NCBI GenBank assembly: GCA_025603075.1
Contig: MU626381.1
Span: forward strand, 1-62,102
DNA length: 62,102 bases
Direction: 5' to 3'
Origin: Neoconidiobolus thromboides FSU 785
Taxonomy: Eukaryota > Entomophthoromycota > Entomophthoromycetes > Entomophthorales > Neoconidiobolaceae
Part shown: positions 58,488 through 62,102 of the stretch, in pieces
Position numbering within the stretch: position 1 is the stretch's first letter
How the letters are laid out: each line of letters starts with the position of its first letter
Position numbers and translations under genes: made by a program
Notes under the pieces: generated by a model
What the model was told of the DNA's origin: nothing
Databases searched by the model: none
What the model saw: the letters and a program-made list of their open reading frames with translations, nothing else

Positions 58488-58965
58488 ATGGGCAAGCAGG
58501 AAGGAGATACCACAATTACCACTGGGCAAGTCAATCTCAACGAAATAGTCAGCAAGGTCTGGGAATCCTACCAAAAGAGCACGACTAACAATCTAAAATT
58601 GATCGATGTTTATATGATGTTTATTTTATTAACTGGTATATTACAGTTCATTTATTTACTTTTAGCGGGTACTTTTCCATATAACGCTTTCTTAGCTGGG
58701 TTTATTTCAACTGTTGGGAGTTTTACATTGGCCGGTAAGTTATTTACCTTCGTGTATTTATATAGAGATGCTAATGTTTTTTTAATAGCTAACCTTAGGA
58801 TCCAAGTCAATCCAAAAAATAGTGAGTTTACTCATATATCTCCTATGAGGTAGTTTTAGTTTATAATATTCATACTAGTTTATTTAATTGATTTATAGAG
58901 CTTTTGGAGACTTTATTTTTTGTAACATAATTTTACTCTTTTTTGTTACAAACTTTTTAGGATAA
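58488..58965 (+). CDS. OST2: Oligosaccharyltransferase subunit DAD1/Ost2
   Basis: Three exons (introns 58735-58788 and 58850-58898) give 124 aa. The core follows DAD1: LKLIDVYMMFILLTGILQFI, YLLLAGTFPYNAFLAGFIST, VGSFTLAANLRIQVNPKN and the end AFGDFIFCNIILLFFVTNFL-G. Three membrane helices are visible. It is a subunit of the ER oligosaccharyltransferase that moves the glycan to Asn in nascent chains. Intron 1 is 54 nt, in frame and free of stops, so unspliced RNA would add 18 residues in the middle of the protein; the splice is preferred because it restores LAANLRIQVNP. Confidence 0.95.
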
Positions 58966-59907
58966 AAAAGGACAGGTTATTGAAATATCTCGTTAACTTT
59001 AAATGCATTATTAATAAAATATTACAATCTTAACTATTTTAACTTACTTCATGCAGAGAAAGATGTTTATATAATAAAATTGTAAATAATATGTATCTTT
59101 AAATGCTTTAATGAAATTAGTAGTATGAGTAAAATAAATAAGCCCAAATGAATGATATATAATACAAAATTAGATGTTTAAATACGAATACCTTATAAAA
59201 GAAGCACATTGAACTGGATAATTTTTTTTGAAAAATGTATATTTACATATTCTTTACATTATTTTAACAAATTTAATTATAGATCAGTATCTTAAAATGT
59301 TGTTTAACTATTCGAATTTGAAGATAATAAGCTAAAAATGTATAAGTGAGACTGTACTTCGTAACATCCAGCTGTACTACCTCAATTATATAAGTACAAC
59401 CGGTGTAGCAACGCTATCAGTCAAAAGTTTCATGCCATATTTAATTAATTCTTAATTTGGAATCTTATATACATCCAATTAGTTAGAATTTATAAAACTT
59501 TAACTAGTTAAGCTTTTTAAATTTAACATTAAATAGCTTACATGGCCTTGTATAGAACTTAGCTCACTAAATATTTGAGATTTGAAAAATATTACTTTAC
59601 TTCAAATTATTGCGAAAAGCTAAATTTAGATCAAATTACTCATTGACAACAAAGGCTTAAAACCATAGCACTCATTTTTTATTACATCATTCTTTGCATT
59701 GTAAGCTAACTCGATTTAATTTCAACCAATAATAATGGCCAAGTATTAGCTAAAATTATGAGCTCCAGAACAATTGATTGGTTCTTAATGTGATTGACCG
59801 CCTAAAAATAATCGACAAATTATTGGTTGAAAGAAATTATAAATAGCTTTAGTAATTGCATTATTTTTAATTTTTAATTTTTTTTGAAGAACTTTAACTA
59901 ACATAAA
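58966..59907. other. Intergenic, promoter of SR-protein gene
   Basis: About 940 bp without a gene. A less A+T-rich patch at 59345-59435 is not coding. ACCAATAATAATGG (59726-59739) and ATTGGTTGAAAG (59822-59833) are CCAAT-like sequences in opposite orientation upstream of the SR gene. Confidence 0.45.
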
Positions 59908-61234
59908 ATGGGTACCCGTGTATATTTTGGTCGTTTACCACGCGATACTCGTGAAAGAGACATTGAAAAACTTTTACGTGGGTATGGTGAGCTTAGAGAA
60001 ATCCATTTAAGAAATGGTTATGGCTTTGTGGTATTATTGTTATTATTTTATTTATCATTCCAACTTATTAATTATTTTATTAGGAATTTCGTGACTCAAG
60101 AGATGCTGATGACGCAGTCTATGAACTTGACGGACGTGACTTCCTCGGTGAAAGGTAAACTATTATTTTAGTTAAATAAGATAAACCTAATAAATAAATA
60201 GAATTATTGTCCAATATGCTAGAGGTGGTGGTCGTACCTATCGTGAGTAAGTGATCTTATACTATATCATCTAATAATTACTTAATAATACTATTAGAAC
60301 ATCCTTTAATCGTCCAAACCCGCCAGTTCATACCAATAATCGAGTAATTGTGGATAATGTCCCTACTTCAGCTAGTTGGCAGGTAAGTAGCAATTATTAA
60401 ATTAAGTTAAAAAGTATACAAACAAGGAATAAGATATTTATTTTAAATGTCATAGTTTTCTTTGTTTGTCTTGGCCACGGCATAACCATATTTGACCAAG
60501 TGCCAAGACTTCAAGATCCATTGACCAATTCCAGTTTGAGTCCAACCAAGCCAATCCAACATTAAATAATTAAAATTTGTAGAGTTAAATTTAATTTTAC
60601 CATTCCAATTATTAGGATCTTAAAGATTTTATGAAAAAGGCTGGTGAAGTTGCCTTTGCCGACTGTCATAAACAAAGAGAAGGCCAAGGGTAATTTATAT
60701 CATTACCGTTATTAGTATTAATAATTTATTTAAATTTTAAATAGTGTTGTTGAATTCCATAGCCATGATGATATGAGATATGCTTTAGATCGTCTTCAAG
60801 ATGCTGAATTTAAAGGAAATAAACTTCGTTTAACTGATGTACTTTATATTAACCTATTTATTATTTATACTAATAATTTATAGGGTTCAACTAGAGGAGG
60901 ACGTTCTCATCGTTCTAGATCTCCATCCTACTCCCGTTCTCCACCACGTCGTCGTAGACGCTCCCCATCTCGTTCACGCTCCCCACCACGTCGTCGTGGA
61001 CGTTCTCCTCGTCGTCGCTCTTACTCCCGTTCATTATCTCCTCGTGGACCTGCACGTGATCATTCTATTGATCGCTCCCCACGTGGTTCTTTATCTCCAG
61101 AAGATATCCCTAAACACAAGGAAGATCTTTCACCAAGAGGTGAACGTGAACATGAAGAACATCGTGAAAATGATTTAGATACTCGTTCTCCAGTCCAAGA
61201 AAGAGAAGATATCCCACCATCAGTTGATGAGTAA
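59908..61234 (+). CDS. SR splicing factor with two RRMs (SRSF4/5/6-type)
   Basis: Seven exons (introns 60031-60083, 60155-60201, 60247-60297, 60383-60615, 60690-60744 and 60839-60883) give 280 aa. RRM1 (residues 3-72) has RNP2 VYFGRLP and RNP1 NGYGFVEF. The second, atypical RRM has SWQDLKDFMKKAGEVAFADC, matching the SWQDLKD signature of SRSF1/4/5/6; AGEVAFADCHK is closest to the SRSF4/5/6 group. The C-terminal RS domain (residues 165-230) is rich in Arg-Ser and Ser-Pro. It binds exonic enhancers and recruits U1 and U2AF. Intron 4 (233 nt), four to five times the usual size, splits SWQ|DLKD. Confidence 0.95.
60383..60615 (+). other. Long intron of the SR-protein gene
   Basis: A 233-nt intron in a gene whose other introns are 45-55 nt. 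Bases 60450-60560 are clearly less A+T-rich than any other intron sequence here and hold repeated CCAA-containing words (TTGACCAA twice, TTGGCCA, CCAACCAAGCCAATCCAA). An internal acceptor-like TGTCATAG (60449-60456) and CCAATTCCAG (60524-60533) could bound an extra exon that would bring in stop codons. Confidence 0.5.
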
Positions 61235-61658
61235 TTATATTATTAATTTTATTCAATTGCTGTAAAACACAATTTTTAACTCAACCTTTGTTGATAACTA
61301 TTTTTGATTTATAAAACACTATCTAATAAAAAAATATTATTCTATCATTTACAAAATTGTAAAATATTTAGATAGTTTTAAATTTAATTACTTTAAGTTA
61401 TATTTAACATTGAATTATAATAGTTTAGTTAAATTGATATATCGAATTCTTATACATTTTATTTTATTTTTATATAATATAATATTTGGATTAAGTGCTT
61501 CAAAATATTAATTAATTTAAAAGTAATGAAAGTAATAAAATAAATGTAATTATTTTGCTAAAAGTTAAAAATTTAACATAATTAACAATTATATTATTTT
61601 TGAGTTGTAGTTGAAAATAAAATAATTAATATCATTTAAATTATAAATTTTAATTGAC

Positions 61659-61765
61659 ATATGGGGATGTATTTTTGTGTTTAAGAATTTTACTAATAAT
61701 TTTTCCACTCAAATAGCGCTTAAAAGATGGAAAAAGTAATGAAGTCAAAAAAAACACTCCCATAT
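61659..61765 (-). mobile_element. MITE-like element, copy 13 (near consensus)
   Basis: Best preserved copy. The left end is ATATGGGGATGTATTTTT, the right end AACACTCCCATAT, and the core CACTCAAATAGCGCTTAAAAG plus ATGGAAAAAGTAATGAAG. Bases outside are GAC at left and ATATATC at right, compatible with a TA-type target but not proof of one. Confidence 0.88.
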
Positions 61766-62027
61766 ATATATCTGAGATATAGCTTAGTTTCTTATTTGTA
61801 AAATTATTAATTTAATAAAAAGAACTAGTTTGCTTAATAAAAATGATGGTAAATATAAAATAAAACACTACAATGGTTTATTAGTATTAAAATGTTGAAA
61901 AAGAGATGTTTAATGTATTTATATAATTTAATCTATAGATGACTAACTTCATATTTATAATAAAAATAAAAATAGTTTTAATATACAATTCCAAAATAGA
62001 TACTAAAATTCTAATAAATTTAAATTT

Positions 62028-62102
62028 AATGGGAGTGTTTTCCTTGACTTCATTACTTTTTCCATTTTTTAAGTGCTATTTAAGCGGAAAATTTGTTAGT
62101 AA
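62028..62102 (+). mobile_element. MITE-like element, copy 14 (cut by window end)
   Basis: The first 75 bp of a plus-strand copy: ATGGGAGTG, ACTTCATTACTTTTTCCA and core AAGTGCTATTTAAGCGGAAAA, ending at TTGTTAGTAA where the window stops. Confidence 0.82.

Larger units (their letters stand above)
61235..62102. other. Intergenic with two MITE-like copies
   Basis: About 870 bp to the end of the window with no gene. It contains MITE-like copy 13 (minus) and the first 75 bp of copy 14 (plus), in inverted orientation about 260 bp apart. Confidence 0.6.

Noticed and set aside
59367-59378. Sequence CTGTACTACCTC resembling a let-7 target site
   Set aside because: Chance match in non-coding spacer of a probable fungus; there is no reason to expect that microRNA.

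Overview
This is the left end of a eukaryotic nuclear chromosome. It opens with a CCCTAA telomere array at 1-95, so the telomere lies to the left. By eye the DNA is about three quarters A+T. Coding genes sit in AT-rich spacers and carry many very short GT-AG introns, mostly 44-60 nt. The protein set has AA11-like lytic polysaccharide monooxygenases, an Alr/Mnr2-type CorA transporter, a BRD8-type bromodomain protein, Arp2/3, clathrin, an augmin-like protein and complex I MWFE. Together with TTAGGG telomeres this suggests a fungus, probably an early-diverging intron-rich lineage (zoopagomycete, entomophthoralean or chytrid grade). No rRNA gene or species-specific marker is present, so a closer placement would be a guess.

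Layout. 1-2.1 kb is gene-free subtelomere with four copies of a roughly 105-bp inverted-repeat element. From 2 to 21 kb come a hypothetical protein, a DHX33-like DEAH helicase, a gp78/Hrd1-type RING ligase, ATG8, a first secreted LPMO, a DsbA/kappa-GST-like protein, a serine beta-lactamase-like protein, clathrin light chain, a second LPMO and an F-box protein. From 21 to 35 kb come TSR4/PDCD2, histone H4, importin alpha, complex I NDUFA1, a HAUS4-like coiled-coil protein, ribosomal protein uL14, NAA20 and a CorA-type Mg transporter. From 35 to 46 kb come a secreted Thr/Pro/Ser-rich repeat protein, a USP10/Ubp3-like deubiquitinase, RPB9 with a long acidic tail, an Mtc1-like protein and V-ATPase subunit A with 13 coding exons. 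A gene-poor stretch of about 3.3 kb follows. The window ends with a BRD8-like protein, branched-chain aminotransferase, NOC3, ARPC3, DAD1/OST2 and an SR splicing factor.

The genes are mostly single-copy housekeeping genes with no shared pathway and no operon-like order. Gene models were built by hand: splice sites were placed so that the frame is kept and conserved family sequence is restored. Coding lengths of the spliced models divide by three.

The most notable features are the following. A short MITE-like family occurs in at least 14 copies and carries a conserved internal hairpin. One LPMO has a C-terminal tail resembling a SHOCT domain. The CorA protein has GIN where the family has GMN. 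RPB9 carries an acidic extension of about 110 residues. Introns lie at or just after the start codon in several conserved genes, and uL14 has a 12-nt internal exon. The SR-protein gene has one exceptionally long intron that could hold a regulatory poison exon. I did not find a multi-gene cluster that I could defend as a new system.
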